Below are positions 10,054-19,171 of a stretch of 64,000 nucleotides of DNA, piece by piece (positions within the stretch are counted from its first letter, which is position 1; each line of letters starts with the position of its first letter). The stretch is from an uncultured Thermoguttaceae bacterium (lineage in GTDB: Bacteria > Planctomycetota > Planctomycetia > Pirellulales > Thermoguttaceae), in contig CALKER010000012.1 in assembly GCA_938084835.1 (NCBI GenBank), positions 234,778 through 298,777 of the forward strand, read 5' to 3'. The position numbers were made by a program, and so were the translations under genes. The notes under the pieces were generated by a model. The model saw only the letters and a program-made list of their open reading frames with translations. It searched no databases and was not told the origin of the DNA.

Positions 10054-11520
10054 ATGAAAGGTTGCGGAATAAAGCTTCGGGAGGCCGCCAGCCGCCGGGG
10101 TTATACGATGGTGGAGCTTCTTACCGCCACTACGCTAGCAATAATTATGATGTTGGGAGTGATTTCGCTCCTGGGTGCGGTGGGCCGGACCATCAATGAG
10201 ACCCGCGCTACATTGGAAATGGGCGATCGCCTGCGAAATGCCCGGAACATGTTGTTGAAAGATCTGGAGGGCGTAACGGCCACGATGTTGCCGCCACGGC
10301 GGCCGGAATACAACGAGGGTTATTTTGAGTATATCGAGGGACCTATTGGGCCCTTTATTCGCCCGGATCAGTTCGCCATTGACAGCATTACCGGAGCCCC
10401 AGATAACACGGTCATTGACTTCGATGACATTCTGATGTTTACCACGCAACGCACGGATCGGCCTTTTGTTGGCCGTCTCTGGAATTCCTCACTGGAATCA
10501 CCGGTGGCCGAAGTTGCATGGTTTGTGCGAGGCAACGTGCTATATCGGCGAGTACTGCTGGTTGCGCCCTGGACCGAGCCGCGTCTCCCCACATTTCAGG
10601 ATTTGCAGTTGAACAATGAAAGTATCTATAACGTGTGCGATATTTCAGTCCGCCCCGACTGGCAATACGGGCGCTGGATTCCCAATACTTTGGGGGATTT
10701 GACAAATCGCGAGAATCGTTACGCACATCGAAATGTTCCGCAGCAGCCATTTCCGTATGAGGCATCAATTTGGGGGCTTTTGGGGCTTCCCACTTTAGAA
10801 GAAACTTCGCATCCGGCCTGGATGAACCTCCCGAACTGGCCCGGCCTAAACCTGTTACCGTTGCCCGATGCCACGGCTGCCATCAACACCGCGACTTTTC
10901 GCACCGATATGTGGTCCCAGCCCTACCTGTGGGCCCAAGCAGGGGGCAACCCCAGTTTCGTTGACCCCGTACGGGGAGTGCTCATTGATTTTCAGGGACC
11001 ACGGATTGGCGAAGACGTTGTGTTGCCCAACGTAATCGGATTCGACGTGAAGGTGTGGGACCCGGATGCCGTCGTGCAAATGGGTCCCGACGGAGAAAGC
11101 TTGTACCCCGATGATCCGGGGTTTGGCTTGGGAGTTCCAATCGGGTTCGGCGCCTTCGTGGACCTTGGAGTAGGTGGAGGTTTGTTTGGGGAAGCGCCGA
11201 ACTATAAGTCGGGTCTTGGGGCGGTGACGATAGGGGGCACGCCGCGTTTGATTCGTAGCTTCGTCTATGACACTTGGAGCCTCTTTTACGAATCCGACGG
11301 CCGCCCCCAGTTCGGGCCCGTACCTGACGCCGGCACTAACGGCTTCGACGATAATAACGACGGCGTCGTCGACGACCCCAGGGAATTCGACACATTGCCA
11401 CCGTATTCGGCGCCTTTGCGGGCAATTCAAGTACGCATTCGGGTGTTTGAGCCAGACACCCGACAAATACGTCAAGTTACAATAGTCCACAGCTTTGTGC
11501 CGGGGCTAAGCGTAGAATAG
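10054..11520 (+). CDS. Prepilin-type protein, GspJ/PulJ-like pseudopilin
   Basis: The 488-residue protein starts with a class III (prepilin) signal: SRRG16 followed by YTMVELLTATTLAI, with Glu at +5 after the cleavage site, then a hydrophobic helix. It would be processed by a PilD-type prepilin peptidase and held in the inner membrane or assembled into a type II secretion pseudopilus. The C-terminus (LRAIQVRIRVFEP...VTIVHSFVP) is like GspJ/PulJ. A FDDNNDGVVDDPREFDT segment near residue 455 resembles a Ca-binding EF/dockerin loop, common in planctomycete pilin-like proteins. GGGAGG at 10041-10046 lies 7 nt before the chosen ATG. It is much longer than classical GspJ (about 200 residues), with a large Pro/Gly-rich middle of unknown role. 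No other gsp gene is adjacent. Confidence 0.78.
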   Translation: MKGCGIKLREAASRRGYTMVELLTATTLAIIMMLGVISLLGAVGRTINETRATLEMGDRLRNARNMLLKDLEGVTATMLPPRRPEYNEGYFEYIEGPIGPFIRPDQFAIDSITGAPDNTVIDFDDILMFTTQRTDRPFVGRLWNSSLESPVAEVAWFVRGNVLYRRVLLVAPWTEPRLPTFQDLQLNNESIYNVCDISVRPDWQYGRWIPNTLGDLTNRENRYAHRNVPQQPFPYEASIWGLLGLPTLEETSHPAWMNLPNWPGLNLLPLPDATAAINTATFRTDMWSQPYLWAQAGGNPSFVDPVRGVLIDFQGPRIGEDVVLPNVIGFDVKVWDPDAVVQMGPDGESLYPDDPGFGLGVPIGFGAFVDLGVGGGLFGEAPNYKSGLGAVTIGGTPRLIRSFVYDTWSLFYESDGRPQFGPVPDAGTNGFDDNNDGVVDDPREFDTLPPYSAPLRAIQVRIRVFEPDTRQIRQVTIVHSFVPGLSVE

Positions 11521-11609
11521 GCGGATTTAACTCTGCCGCACGGCGGAGCCGCCCCATCGCCGGTCCCAGCAGAAGGGCTGCCGCACAAGAGCTCCGTTTC
11601 GCGTACGAA

Positions 11610-11627
11610 GAAACCCCCTAGCGGGGC
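11610..11627 (-). terminator. Rho-independent terminator of the ferritin gene
   Basis: On the minus strand CCCC-GCTA-GGGG is followed by GTTTCTTC, about 40 nt past the ferritin stop. The stem is short but GC-only. Confidence 0.5.
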
Positions 11628-11663
11628 TCAGCAGTGGCCAAGTTGTCGACGTTGTCAAAAGGG

Positions 11664-12152
11664 CTAACTTCTTGCCCCCAGTTCACGGTCGATTAATAGC
11701 AGCCCGTTGACTGAATCCCCAATAAGCCGCAGCTTCTGGACAATTGTCGAGGCTTGAGCTTCCTCCTCCACCTGCTCCTCCACGAACCAATGCAGGAAGA
11801 CTCGTGTGGCGGGATCCTTCTCCGCCCCTGATAGCTCCACGAGCTTCCAAATACGATCCGTAATCTTCCGCTCATGACTTACGACGTCTTCAAAGAGTGC
11901 CAAAGGTGATTTCCAATGGCCGGGCGGAGCTTCGATACCTTTGAGTTCGATCCGACCACCGCGATCCAGAATGAAACGATAGAACTTCATCGCATGCCCG
12001 AGCTCTTCCTCGCTTTGTTTTCGCAACCAATGGGCCATTCCGAGAAAACCCGCCGCTTCGCAATGGCCGGACATCGCCAGGTAAAGGTACGACGAATAGT
12101 ACTCAGCATTTAACTGATCATTGAGTGCTGCAAGCATCTTGTCAGACAACAT
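11664..12152 (-). CDS. ftnA: Ferritin (FtnA type)
   Basis: The 162-residue protein is a non-haem bacterial ferritin that oxidises Fe(II) and stores the ferric mineral in a 24-subunit cytoplasmic shell. The ferroxidase ligands fall exactly at the FtnA positions: Glu17 in NAEYYSSY, and Glu50 and His53 in EEELGHAMKF. Further acidic residues lie around Glu94 (SHER) and in EEQVEEE near 127-133. The length is typical for the family. On the minus strand AAGGAGGT lies about 8 nt before the ATG. The gene is monocistronic, with a terminator-like hairpin after the stop. No Fur box was recognised. Confidence 0.95.
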   Translation of the reverse strand: MLSDKMLAALNDQLNAEYYSSYLYLAMSGHCEAAGFLGMAHWLRKQSEEELGHAMKFYRFILDRGGRIELKGIEAPPGHWKSPLALFEDVVSHERKITDRIWKLVELSGAEKDPATRVFLHWFVEEQVEEEAQASTIVQKLRLIGDSVNGLLLIDRELGARS

Positions 12153-12491
12153 CTGTGCAACCTCCTTCCAAGGAAAGCTCTAACACACAGGCATCAAAGC
12201 TAAACTTTGAGGTTCGGATCACCGATTAGGGCCGAAAGCTGGAGCCTATTTACAACTTGGTCGCGGCTGATAATTATTCGCAACCGATACACAAAGGCAA
12301 CCGGAAGCAGGCCAAAATTTTTAGCACCTAAAGGTGCCCTGCGGAAGCATCCCCCATCAGCTCAAACAAAGGTTGAGAGTCCACACCAGTAGATCACGAT
12401 CGCAAGTGTCCCATAGCGGCCTTACGCGCCCCGCTCTGGCCTTCCTTTGCGAGCTAGGCAACGTCACCCCCTTGAAGCGGGTTGGCGCCGA
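12153..12491. other. Intergenic region with weak hairpin
   Basis: There is no gene. On the minus strand, around 12318-12340, GCACCTTTAGGTGC is followed by TAAAAATTTT. This could be a weak terminator for queCE, about 150 nt after the queE stop. Confidence 0.35.
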
Positions 12492-13253
12492 CTACTTTCC
12501 GCGAGCGCCGCCAAACCACTCGATATGCCGCCGTGGGCAAAAGTGGAGACCCTTTTCGCGGCAATAGGGTTCGAGCCAACTTCGTTTGGCTTCAAGCTCG
12601 GCCAACTGCGTTCCCTGGGGCATTAGGAGCACCCGGCGGCGCTCAATTTCCGGAAACTCTCGCAGATAACTTTCGACCTCAGCCAAATCCGCCGGTTTAT
12701 CGATCACAAATTTGATTTGGTAAGAAAATTCACGGAGCAACCGGCGGATCACTTCCGGATTGTGTCGGCGCTGCTCGTGGGCTCTGGCCCACCAAGGATA
12801 TCGCTCTGCCGGGGGCGTCGAGTTAGAAAGTTTCGGGCTTACAGACATCAAATTGCAAAACACCGGGCGGTAGATTGTCCCGGAGGTCTCAATGGTAACA
12901 TGAGAACCCAATCGCCGTAGACCTTCCGTCAGAGTGACCACCGCGGGAAAAAGCATTGGTTCTCCACCGGTCACCACGACATGTGTGCAGCCGGTTTCCT
13001 CAACCACCGAAAGAAGCTCTCCCACCGGGATGAGCTTTCCTTCCGGCTCCCACGAACTATAGCGGGTGTCGCAGAACCAACACCGTAGGTTGCACCCGCT
13101 GACGCGAATAAAAAGGCTTTCCGTGCCGGTGAGGAATCCTTCACCTTGCAAGGACTTAAATACCTCGGCCACGGGTAAAGCACTATCCTGCCCCCGGCAG
13201 AAAATTTTCGGGAAGGCCGCTGAATTAGGCAGAGCAACTTCACTCGGACACAT
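12492..13253 (-). CDS. queE: 7-carboxy-7-deazaguanine synthase
   Basis: This 253-residue radical-SAM enzyme converts 6-carboxy-tetrahydropterin to 7-carboxy-7-deazaguanine in queuosine/preQ0 synthesis (EC 4.3.99.3). It shows the QueE N-terminus with F33KSLQGEGFLTG, then the 4Fe-4S motif Cys54-x3-Cys58-x2-Cys61 (CNLRCWFCDT), the VTGGEP SAM-binding motif near 94-99 and the ETSGT element. The ATG lies inside the end of queC: the two genes overlap by 14 nt, which indicates translational coupling in one minus-strand operon. The region after about residue 130 contains the Pro/Ser/Arg-rich insert seen in longer QueE proteins. Confidence 0.95.
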   Translation of the reverse strand: MCPSEVALPNSAAFPKIFCRGQDSALPVAEVFKSLQGEGFLTGTESLFIRVSGCNLRCWFCDTRYSSWEPEGKLIPVGELLSVVEETGCTHVVVTGGEPMLFPAVVTLTEGLRRLGSHVTIETSGTIYRPVFCNLMSVSPKLSNSTPPAERYPWWARAHEQRRHNPEVIRRLLREFSYQIKFVIDKPADLAEVESYLREFPEIERRRVLLMPQGTQLAELEAKRSWLEPYCREKGLHFCPRRHIEWFGGARGK

Positions 13254-13953
13254 AAGCAGTAGGATCTGTTACTCCGGCCTCAGCAAAACCACGCTTTCGG
13301 ATTTGGCAGGAATCACAGTGGCCACAGGCCAATCCCTCCGGCGTAGGATCGTAGCATGAGTGCGTAAGCCGAAAATCTACACCCAATGATATTCCTAGCC
13401 GAATGATCTCACCTTTAGTCAGAAACAAAAGCGGGGCGTGAACTCGAAACTGGGCCTGGCCTGCCACACCGGCCCTTGTCGCCAAGTTGGCTAACCGCTC
13501 GAAGGCATGTAGAAACTCGGGCCGGCAATCGGGGTAACCACTGTAGTCGAGGACATTAGCCCCGATAAAGATGTCGGCTGCCCCAATCGTCTCCGCAAGG
13601 GCCAGGGCAAGACTTAGAAGAATTGTATTGCGTGCCGGCACGTAAGTGGGCGGAATGTCCTGGCTCAGTTCTGAAGCCGGACGGTCTTTCGGCACCTCCT
13701 CCGACCCAAGAAGCGCACTTCGGGCAATTGACGGCAAGTCCACTTCCAACACGTAATGCCGATCTAAACCTAAGTGCTCAGCGATCCGACCAGCTGCTGT
13801 CAGCTCGACCCGATGGCGCTGGCCGTAACTAACGGTCAGAGCGTGGACCGCAAAGCCTCGCCGGCGCGCTATGGCCGCACAAGTGGCTGAATCTATTCCC
13901 CCCGAAAGTAGTACTATTGCTTTTGGCTTTGGTGAGGCCAAATCGTTAATCAT
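13240..13953 (-). CDS. queC: 7-cyano-7-deazaguanine synthase
   Basis: The 237-residue enzyme uses ATP and ammonia to turn 7-carboxy-7-deazaguanine, the product of QueE, into preQ0 (EC 6.3.4.20). The PP-loop SGGIDS lies at 17-22 and YGQRH near 43. The C-terminal Zn-binding cluster is present as HSCYDP...CGHCDSCQIRKRGF. The frame is open further upstream, but the ATG at 13953 begins just before the PP-loop at the expected distance and follows GGAGGG, so it is chosen. queC is first and queE second in the operon. queD and queF are not in the window. Confidence 0.95.
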   Translation of the reverse strand: MINDLASPKPKAIVLLSGGIDSATCAAIARRRGFAVHALTVSYGQRHRVELTAAGRIAEHLGLDRHYVLEVDLPSIARSALLGSEEVPKDRPASELSQDIPPTYVPARNTILLSLALALAETIGAADIFIGANVLDYSGYPDCRPEFLHAFERLANLATRAGVAGQAQFRVHAPLLFLTKGEIIRLGISLGVDFRLTHSCYDPTPEGLACGHCDSCQIRKRGFAEAGVTDPTAYVSE

Positions 13954-14222
13954 CCGTCCGGGCCCTCCGAGATAGAATCCAGGGAGGTATTTTTCGGCTG
14001 GCCATTTCGCGCACGGGAAACATGCTCCCACTGTGCCGCGATGCAACTACTCGAGACAGCGTCGGTGATTCTGTGTGATTTCTGCTCGAAAGTAAGCCAC
14101 TACATGTTACTTGATTTTGCTGAAAAAGTGGCAACCTATGCGGCCGACCAAGCTTGGGCAGATTTCCGCTTTTGGAATCTCCGCAGACATCTAGCCGGCG
14201 AGGAGTTTCAACATTAGCAAGA

Positions 14223-14372
14223 GTCGCATCACGATGGCCTTGGGAGTAACTTCATCCGCGCCACGCCGTTTGACAATTATCGTGTCGCTTCAGGGTGCCC
14301 AGGGAAGTGACGGCTTATGGAGTGCGTGCTACAAGTTGAGAGGCGTCGCATCAGAGTCCTCAGGAAAGTAAC
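14223..14372 (+). repeat. Three degenerate 28-nt units at exact 61-bp spacing, probable decayed CRISPR remnant (C)
   Basis: Units start at 14223, 14284 and 14345, and each runs 28 nt from GTCGC(A/T)TCA to AGT(A/G)AC. Units 2 and 3 match at 22 of 28 positions, units 1 and 2 at 20 of 28. The 33-nt intervals between them are unrelated. Unit length and period equal those of the intact CRISPR array at the right end. The AGGGAAGTAAC-like tail also recalls the GGGAATGAAG tail of the array at 288-802. No fourth unit could be placed with confidence on either side. Confidence 0.5.
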
Positions 14373-14426
14373 ACACGTTGTGGGAGGGAGTCTCGGGGAT
14401 TTAAGGGGTGCCTCACGGATTAATCC

Positions 14427-14486
14427 TCGCCCGGGGTGAAGTTTCTCCTCGATCTCTTTCCCGGAGGAGAAGTTTGCCTTGGATCT
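14427..14486. repeat. 30-bp imperfect tandem repeat
   Basis: Two consecutive imperfect copies, about 14430-14455 and 14460-14486, share CCCGG...GAAGTTT...GATCT. They lie between the degenerate array and the end of the next gene. Confidence 0.5.
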
Positions 14487-14587
14487 GTTCTTTTGCCTTC
14501 CAGACGGGATTGGCCTACACCGGCCGTGAGAAGCTCCAGCGCAAGGGCAGCAGTTCCAGGCGGTAAACCACAAAGATACCGAGTAGC

Positions 14588-16693
14588 CTAAGTCCGATCT
14601 GAAGGGTGAACTATGTTCGGGCGTGGATGCTCCTCCCAATGCCGCAAAGCGAATCCAAGAAGTGCGGCCTTCACCCATAGGACAACCGAAACCAACAGCA
14701 TGGCCGCAGCAGTTCCCCCGGCTGCCCAGGTGGCAAGAATGGCAGGACCGGGGGTTGGCGCAAGGTGGGCTACCCATAAGGAAACTAAACCCAACAACAG
14801 CGCAAACATCGCAATGCCCAACTTGCTCCGCGCTTGCCGCTTCAGGCGACGCCGCTGGTAAGCCACCAACGCACTTTTGGCCGACTGTGAGGCAAGGCGG
14901 CGAAACGAGTCGACATCTTCAGAAAACTCGTTAGGGACAGGGCCTTCCCCTTCCCGACGGTGGGAAAGACCGACGCTCCGCGCTGCAAGCTGTACCATCG
15001 CCGTCCGTAAACGGTTGCCAACACTACTTCCTGAGCGTTGAGACGACCAGCCGGAAGTTCCGCCCGAATCGACCCGAGGTTCCGTACAAGGATTGCCAGC
15101 CCGCCCGTCGGCGCGGAGCCGCTCGAGCAAACGATTGAGATAATTCTGGATTTCTCCCTCCCCTTGGTCCTCCTCCCAAGAAGGAGACTTTGGGGCCGGC
15201 GAAGTAATCCCGCCCTCACTGTGTAAAATGCCCGTGCCCGGCTCGTGGACTTGCCGTAATTGCTCTCCCGCAGATGCCTCCAGTTCGTTTGTGTCAGCAA
15301 AGTTATCTTCTCGGAGATTGTCTCCGCCCCGAGCGGAACCAATCGAAACCCGCTCTTCCTTGTCGGTGTAAACTCCACATGATGCTCTTGCAGTATCCCG
15401 GCCCCATCCTAAGGGGGACGAAGGCTCGGATAGAGACTGATTAGGTGGCTCCGCTGAAGAACCTCGGTTGACCTCACCGGCCCAATCCGACTCTGGCCCG
15501 GGAACGGGCTCTAAGGGCTCATATAACCCATGGCGTGGAATGGCACCCTCCGAGGGCAGAGTTTCCGAGCGCTGGGTATCGGCGGGGAGAGATTTCCTTG
15601 CATCCGCCGGCACCGGCGGTTGAAGAAAACTGGACCGGCCGACGGCCGAATAGGTACTGCTGCCCCCGGCTTGTGGGCTTTCCTCGCTGGTGGGTGAATC
15701 CCCAGTGAGTTTTCTTTTTTTGCGAATCTTACGGGCAGGTCGGCGATTGAGGCGGTTCAAAGTTTGGCGCAACTCGTAAAGCTCGGCAGTTAGGGCTTTC
15801 CATACGTCCTCCAGCACACGGGGTTCGCCCGCGCAAGGTACCGTCGGGGTTTCCGGAGGGGAGAGAGTTGCGTCCGCCGCGCCATAAATCTTACCCGCTA
15901 CCGGCGCCGCCGCTTGAAGACCTTGTTTGCCCCAGATTGTCTGGCCATCTTGGGAAAGGTCTAACCGATTCCTCAACCTAGTCGTTAACTCTTGCTGATC
16001 GGTTCGGGAAAACCCGACGGCTATTGCTCCCGCGGAGGATGGTTCCTCGGCTCGATCAATTCCCCCCAGAGGCATGGAATCGAATCCGCCCATGGAGCCA
16101 GCCATCACTCCTTCGGAAGTTGCACAGCTTGCCGTGTACTCAAAATGCCAAGTGAGCCCCAGGGGGATACCGCAGGCAAGTGATGCGGTGGTAACCAGGT
16201 GGGCCTCCCGATCGATCAGGGGCGGGACTACAGAAGTTGAAAACGCAAATCCCGCTCTTTCGTTTTCCGGATCAAGGGCCGACTGGTCACTTGGCCGCTC
16301 ACCAGCTTGACCTGAGTGAGCTTGATGCCTGGGGATTTCGGGAACAGGCAGGGAGATCGCGATTACCCGTAGCTGGGCCGGCCCCACCTCTAGGGTGTCG
16401 CCTGGGCTTAACCCCACTAGTCCAAAAGGTTTTCCGTTATGACGCACTTGGCCAGAGAAATTCCTCGCAATGAGCCCATTCGGGCTAAGAGAGATAAGAC
16501 ATTCCACCCAATCAACTTCGGGGTGGGCAATGCTCAAAGTGCAAAGGGGGCTTGAGCCCACCCAACACCGGATGGCTGAGCAATGAATCACAAGCCTCGG
16601 TGGGGACCAACGAGAATTTCCGGCATTGGTCACTGTCAATTGACCAATCCACGCTCCCCGATGGTCATTTTCGCAAGGCAGATCAAAGTTCAT
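14588..16693 (-). CDS. Large FHA-like membrane protein of unknown function
   Basis: The 701-residue protein has three visible parts. Residues about 15-130 look like a divergent FHA domain: HNGKP and LSPGDTLEVGPAQLRVI fit the end of the fold, but the phosphothreonine-binding GR, SxxH and SSNGT motifs are not intact. A long Ser/Pro/Glu-rich, low-complexity middle (about 150-560) looks disordered, with a basic RRPARKIRKKRK patch. The C-terminus has a basic stretch followed by two hydrophobic helices (GIAMFALLLGLVSLWV and AAAMLLVSVVLWV) that would anchor it in the membrane. The ATG at 16693 follows AAGGA; the frame is open upstream but without similarity. FHA proteins usually serve Ser/Thr-kinase signalling, but no kinase is adjacent. 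I cannot name the family. Confidence 0.7.
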   Translation of the reverse strand: MNFDLPCENDHRGAWIGQLTVTNAGNSRWSPPRLVIHCSAIRCWVGSSPLCTLSIAHPEVDWVECLISLSPNGLIARNFSGQVRHNGKPFGLVGLSPGDTLEVGPAQLRVIAISLPVPEIPRHQAHSGQAGERPSDQSALDPENERAGFAFSTSVVPPLIDREAHLVTTASLACGIPLGLTWHFEYTASCATSEGVMAGSMGGFDSMPLGGIDRAEEPSSAGAIAVGFSRTDQQELTTRLRNRLDLSQDGQTIWGKQGLQAAAPVAGKIYGAADATLSPPETPTVPCAGEPRVLEDVWKALTAELYELRQTLNRLNRRPARKIRKKRKLTGDSPTSEESPQAGGSSTYSAVGRSSFLQPPVPADARKSLPADTQRSETLPSEGAIPRHGLYEPLEPVPGPESDWAGEVNRGSSAEPPNQSLSEPSSPLGWGRDTARASCGVYTDKEERVSIGSARGGDNLREDNFADTNELEASAGEQLRQVHEPGTGILHSEGGITSPAPKSPSWEEDQGEGEIQNYLNRLLERLRADGRAGNPCTEPRVDSGGTSGWSSQRSGSSVGNRLRTAMVQLAARSVGLSHRREGEGPVPNEFSEDVDSFRRLASQSAKSALVAYQRRRLKRQARSKLGIAMFALLLGLVSLWVAHLAPTPGPAILATWAAGGTAAAMLLVSVVLWVKAALLGFALRHWEEHPRPNIVHPSDRT

Positions 16694-17704
16694 TCGTTCC
16701 TTGCTCCGATAAATTGCTTCGCCCAACCCAGCACCAGTGGTTCCCCCACCTTTCCGAGGCTCAGGCCGAAACACCGTGCCCCCTACCGATGCTTGAAACC
16801 GTATTGGGTGGGCACAAACAACCCACGAGGACGTTCAAATATGGATTGATTACTTTGTTTGGCTAGCCAGTCACTTTTTTCGCCGAGCAGGCGCTTGAGG
16901 CCGGCAGAATGTCCTAAGGAGACTTACCCTGCAGCAAGGCAACTGTCAAAAAATGGAGGTGTCAAAACCAAAAAGAGCGAAGCCTATCGGCGATGGGTTC
17001 AATCGAAGGGAAACTTAGCGCGGGTTATGTAACCTGGGGAATTGCTTTCCTCCGCCAGTTTTACGGAGTCGCAGGCTTGCCCACTTGTTAAGCTTCCCAA
17101 GCGAAGCAGTTAGAAGCAGGCAAAAGCGTTGGCGCGTCAAAGTCGTCCAACAACCTCACGTAGTTCCAGAGGGCCGGTGTAGTTCCAGAGGGCCAGTAGT
17201 TTCTTTCGCCAACACGATCCCCGGTGGAACCGGTGGGCGCACAAATTGGTCTGCTTAACTAACAGGCCAACTTGATCGCGCTAAGATCCTCCGCCGCGGT
17301 AAGGGCGCGATCTGTACGCAGAGGCCGGTACCATAGGCGAGGGGTCGCACGGAAAAGCTTAAAGGAAAGAACGTCCCTAGCGGAAAAAGTTTCACCGGCC
17401 GGGATTTTTCCGACCAAGTGTCTGTTGTTTTCGTACTATACTTGGGATGTCCAGAAGAGGATATCGGGAGTGTTCATGCGTACCAGTAGACTGGCGAACC
17501 CTGATGGCTAAGGGGCAGGGGCATGGCGTCAAGGGGCCGACTTGCGGAACTCCAACCAGCGTAAGGAGGCCGCCGTATTTTCAGTCGGCAGCTCCGAGGC
17601 GCCGGGCCACATCGGGATACAGGCAGAGTTTGTACTAGAAGAACAATCGTCGTCGATTGCGCGGTGCGGTCCACTTTCACCTTTTGGGGGAAAGCTTTCC
17701 AGCC
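16694..17704. other. Long intergenic region, only a short tandem repeat seen
   Basis: There is no gene. It holds a 19-bp tandem duplication at 17160-17197. The frame of the following zinc-finger gene is open a little upstream of its chosen start. Confidence 0.5.
17160..17197. repeat. 19-bp tandem duplication
   Basis: Two adjacent copies of GTAGTTCCAGAGGGCCGGT, the second with one mismatch near its end, lie at 17160-17178 and 17179-17197. The size equals that of the unrelated tandem pair at 7820-7857. Confidence 0.8.
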
Positions 17705-18157
17705 ATGAAGAACCGCAAGCAAGCCATCCTGAACATGAAAGAAATTCTCCTAAAGCGGCGCGAGGCTCTCCGTCGGGCCTTGGCGGGGGACTTAAGCCTT
17801 CTGCGGGAATTGGACTCGCGCTCGGGTGGGGACGTGGTCGACTTCGCCCTCGATTCGGTCCAAGACGAAATCACTTCTCAGCTCATCGAGGTGGAAAGCC
17901 GGGAGCTCGCGCGCATCGAAAAAGCTCTGGAAAAAATGCAGGCAGGCACCTATGGAGTATGTGAAGAGTGCGGGGCGGACATTCCCTTAACCCGGCTGTA
18001 CGCTTTGCCATACGCCACCTTGTGTATTCGCTGCCAACGCGAGTTAGAGCGTCAGGGCACCCGCGAACGTCCCGAGGTGGATTGGAGTAAGGTGGTGGAT
18101 TTGGAAGATCAGGACTCCGAAGTCATTGTGAACGACATCGAGTTGGATGTGCCTTAG
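17705..18157 (+). CDS. DksA/TraR-family zinc-finger protein
   Basis: The 150-residue protein has the DksA/TraR layout. An N-terminal helical hairpin (about 10-85) is rich in charged residues, with ELDSRSGGDVVDFALDSVQDE where DksA carries its acidic tip. It is followed by a four-Cys zinc finger (CEECGADIPLTRL...CIRCQ, about 97-122) and an acidic tail. DksA binds the RNA polymerase secondary channel and works with ppGpp at rRNA and stress promoters, but many paralogues have no known target. The ATG at 17705 is chosen as the N-terminus of the coiled coil; a Met ten codons later is an alternative. The gene is isolated. Confidence 0.82.
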   Translation: MKNRKQAILNMKEILLKRREALRRALAGDLSLLRELDSRSGGDVVDFALDSVQDEITSQLIEVESRELARIEKALEKMQAGTYGVCEECGADIPLTRLYALPYATLCIRCQRELERQGTRERPEVDWSKVVDLEDQDSEVIVNDIELDVP

Positions 18158-19171
18158 TCTTCGGGGGGTTAGGATTTGCTCGTCAGGCGTCGCCAAAAAT
18201 TAAGAGCTTCGGCAGGCGCGAGCTTTTAGTACGATTACGCAAAATCCCTTTGGTCGAAGTTAGGTCTATCAGGGTAAGAGTAGGCTCTCGCGACCGGCCC
18301 GGGTATACGACTGAGGCCGAGATAGCGTGGAAATGGGGTCAGATAGCTTTTTTTCCAGGTCAATCCAGGTTCTCTGCCCAGCAAAACCCCGAATTTCTCT
18401 AAAGCAACTGTTCTCCGCATTCGTTGTTAGGTTGACCCTCTGCTTTTCGTAAGCGAAATTAGCGCACCGGCCTTCGGGGGAGAACCCGCCTTTTTGCCGA
18501 CTGAGCGCGAGATCATTGCAGCTTCCCAACCTCCGCGCGTCAATTGCGAACCCGAGTCATTACTTACCGGGTTGCCCGCCCGTATCGTGGGGCTCCGGTT
18601 AGGCCCAAATACCTTCCTCAGCTCACCAGGCCGTTTTCGTAGCCCAATCGGTTAGGCGCATGCCGAAGGCAGGATGGTTGGCGTCGAATTTACCGGCCTC
18701 TGACCCCTTCGGGTGGGCCGGCAAAGTGCCAGTTACATGCTGCTAACAGGGATAGTTTGGTGTTATCTTTTAAAGCAGGTCTGCCCGAAAGCTTGGTTTA
18801 AGCGTTTTAAGACCAAACGCCGGACAAGAACGCGCCGGGTACTGGCGGCCGGCCTTTACCGCAGCGTTTCCCGGCGGGGACTGGGTCAGGAAGTCTGCGC
18901 CGGTCTGCCCCGGACTTGACTGACCATGCTGCGATAGAGGCAGAGCCGCCACAGCCGACAAGTTGGGCATTGCGGTAGTGACAGTGACGAATCCGGCAGG
19001 AGGGCCCAGCAATTCGAGCGGCATGCTCAACTAAACCTTTCCTTTCAGCCGCAACCTAGGATTGGCTGCGGCGGGCCGGAGAAATGAGCGTCCCCTAACC
19101 TAAGCATGTTCGCCGAAGTTACGGACCTTCCTGAGGTTTTGGGCTTTTAGCAGAAAACTTGTATTCTTGTA
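18158..19171. other. Long intergenic region, no gene seen
   Basis: There is about 1 kb without a supported gene, RNA, or repeat. Confidence 0.5.
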
